From contig JAOUOK010000092.1 in assembly GCA_029880425.1 (NCBI GenBank), positions 1 through 6,702 on the forward strand: a DNA stretch of 6,702 bases, in the 5' to 3' direction. The first letter of the stretch is position 1; every line of letters begins with the position of its first letter. The notes under the pieces were generated by a model. The model searched no databases. It saw only the letters and a list, made by a program, of their open reading frames with translations, and was not told the DNA's origin. Position numbers and translations under genes: made by a program. Below are positions 5,688-6,702 of this stretch, piece after piece. The stretch is from Gammaproteobacteria bacterium (GTDB lineage: Bacteria > Pseudomonadota > Gammaproteobacteria > UBA6429 > Thiohalophilaceae).

Positions 5688-5941
5688 AGTTAGTCATAGT
5701 ATTAGCTTTTATCGTTTTAGCATCGTCACTCGGTGTGGTTTATACAAAACACCAGTCACGAAAGTTATTTGTTGAGTTAGATATATTAAAAAAAGAACGT
5801 GATGAAATGAATGTTGAATGGGGTCGTTTACAACTTGAACAAAGTACCCTTGCTACGCATGGCAGAATTGAGCGTACAGCAAAAAAACGTTTAGGTATGG
5901 TTACGCCTGAATATGAACAAATTTTAATAGTGAAACCATAA
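5684..5941 (+). CDS. ftsL: FtsL, cell division protein of the FtsQLB complex
   Basis: An 85-residue bitopic inner-membrane protein of the FtsQLB complex, which activates septal synthesis by FtsW/FtsI. One transmembrane helix (about residues 3-20, [18 protein letters not shown]) is followed by a periplasmic coiled coil, about 24-58 ([20 protein letters not shown]), and the conserved [20 protein letters not shown] (51-70) with GMVTPE after it. It is shorter than E. coli FtsL (121) because only two residues precede the membrane helix. A stop lies in frame at 5651-5653 and there is no ATG, GTG or TTG between it and 5684, so no longer form is encoded. No clear Shine-Dalgarno is visible; the ATGA overlap with rsmH suggests translation by coupling. 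ftsI follows after 7 bp. Confidence 0.94.
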   Translation: MKLVIVLAFIVLASSLGVVYTKHQSRKLFVELDILKKERDEMNVEWGRLQLEQSTLATHGRIERTAKKRLGMVTPEYEQILIVKP

Positions 5942-5948
5942 AATAAGA

Positions 5949-6702
5949 ATGAGCAATCAAGTCCACAGCCCAGCCAGTCATTTCCGCTTACTCGTTGTAG
6001 TGGGTGTTGTTTTTGCTGTTGCTACATTAATGGTCTGGCGTGCTGTTGACTTACATGTCATGAATAAAGATTTTTTACAGTCACAGGGTAATGCACGTTA
6101 TATGCGCACCATGCCTGTTGCAGCACATCGTGGTGTGATTACTGACCGTCATGGTGAGCCACTTGCTGTAAGTACACCTGTAGATTCAGTCTGGATTAAT
6201 CCTGCAGAGTTTTTAACGGCAAGAAAATCCTGGGGTAAGTTGATTGATTTGTTGTCATTAAATTCTGAAAAAGTAGAGCGTCTTGTTTTACAACGGGCAC
6301 AACGTGAATTTGTTTATTTAAAAAGACATATTCGCCCTGACCTGGCTGAGAAAGTTGCCACACTAAATATTGATGGAGTTTATCTGCAAAGAGAATATCG
6401 TCGTTACTATCCTGCAGGTGAAGTAACTGCTCATGTTCTGGGTTTCACCAATGTTGATGATGCTGGCCAGGAAGGAATGGAGTTAGCTTATGATGACTGG
6501 TTACGTGGTAAGCCTGGACGCAAAATGGTTATGAAGGATCGCCTGGGCAGAACCATTAAACATGTCGAGTCAATACAGGCTGCTCAACCAGGTAAAGACC
6601 TGGCATTAAGCATTGATCGTCGTTTACAGTACCTGGCTTACCGTGAATTAAAACGTGCGGTACTTCAATATAAAGCAAAGTCAGCTTCAGCTGTAATTTT
6701 AG
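5949..6702 (+). CDS. ftsI: FtsI (PBP3), septal peptidoglycan transpeptidase (N-terminal 251 residues, cut by window edge)
   Basis: The reading frame is open from ATG at 5949 to the right edge: 251 complete codons, less than half of the usual length (E. coli 588). Residues 1-12 are cytoplasmic, and LLVVVGVVFAVATLMVW (14-30) is the single membrane anchor. Then comes the class B PBP pedestal domain with HRGVITDRHGEPLAVSTPV (60-78), FVYLKRHIRP (121-130), REYRRYYPAGEVTAHVLGFT (148-167), DDAGQEGMELAYDDWLRG (170-187) and KDRLGRTIK (196-204). LALSIDRRLQYLAYREL (218-234) leads into the transpeptidase domain, whose SxxK, SxN and KTG motifs are beyond the window. FtsI cross-links septal peptidoglycan with the glycosyltransferase FtsW and is the target of beta-lactams such as aztreonam. 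The ribosome-binding site is weak (AATAAGA) and 7 bp separate it from the ftsL stop, so it is probably coupled. Confidence 0.95.
   Translation, partial: MSNQVHSPASHFRLLVVVGVVFAVATLMVWRAVDLHVMNKDFLQSQGNARYMRTMPVAAHRGVITDRHGEPLAVSTPVDSVWINPAEFLTARKSWGKLIDLLSLNSEKVERLVLQRAQREFVYLKRHIRPDLAEKVATLNIDGVYLQREYRRYYPAGEVTAHVLGFTNVDDAGQEGMELAYDDWLRGKPGRKMVMKDRLGRTIKHVESIQAAQPGKDLALSIDRRLQYLAYRELKRAVLQYKAKSASAVIL

Overview
The window is ordinary chromosomal DNA from a gammaproteobacterium, probably outside the Enterobacterales. The proteins (YraN, LpoA, RsmI, MraZ, RsmH, FtsL, FtsI) are recognisably gammaproteobacterial, and the RNase P RNA is a bacterial A-type molecule close to that of E. coli. The bases lean towards A+T. 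The gene order, with the lpoA/rsmI locus next to rnpB and the start of the dcw (division and cell wall) cluster, is the one I recall from Pseudomonas. In E. coli the same genes lie at separate chromosomal sites. I cannot name the genus. There are no mobile elements, CRISPR arrays or tRNA genes, and no sign of horizontal transfer.

Layout: positions 1-2559 hold a leftward operon, lpoA - yraN - a DiaA/GmhA-like SIS-domain gene cut by the left edge. A 122-bp divergent spacer (2560-2681) separates it from rightward rsmI (2682-3536, GTG start). Next comes rnpB (about 3589-3946) with its own promoter and a GC-rich discriminator. A 340-bp gene-free stretch (about 3947-4287) carries an A/T tract, a strong sigma-70-type promoter, a phased series of MraZ operator boxes and a leader hairpin. 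From 4288 to the right edge runs the head of the dcw operon: mraZ (TTG start preferred), rsmH, ftsL and a truncated ftsI. mraZ/rsmH and rsmH/ftsL overlap by 4 bp, and ftsL/ftsI are 7 bp apart.

How the genes fit together: LpoA activates the bifunctional synthase PBP1A, and FtsL/FtsI belong to the septal peptidoglycan machinery, so both halves serve wall synthesis. RsmI and RsmH act on the same 16S rRNA nucleotide, C1402 (2'-O and N4 methylation), and are about 1.2 kb apart here. rnpB makes the tRNA-processing ribozyme. MraZ is expected to repress its own operon through the boxes upstream. I found no undescribed system. The points most worth checking are the mraZ start, the architecture of the mra promoter/operator/leader, the simplified RNase P P3 helix and an FtsL with almost no cytoplasmic tail.
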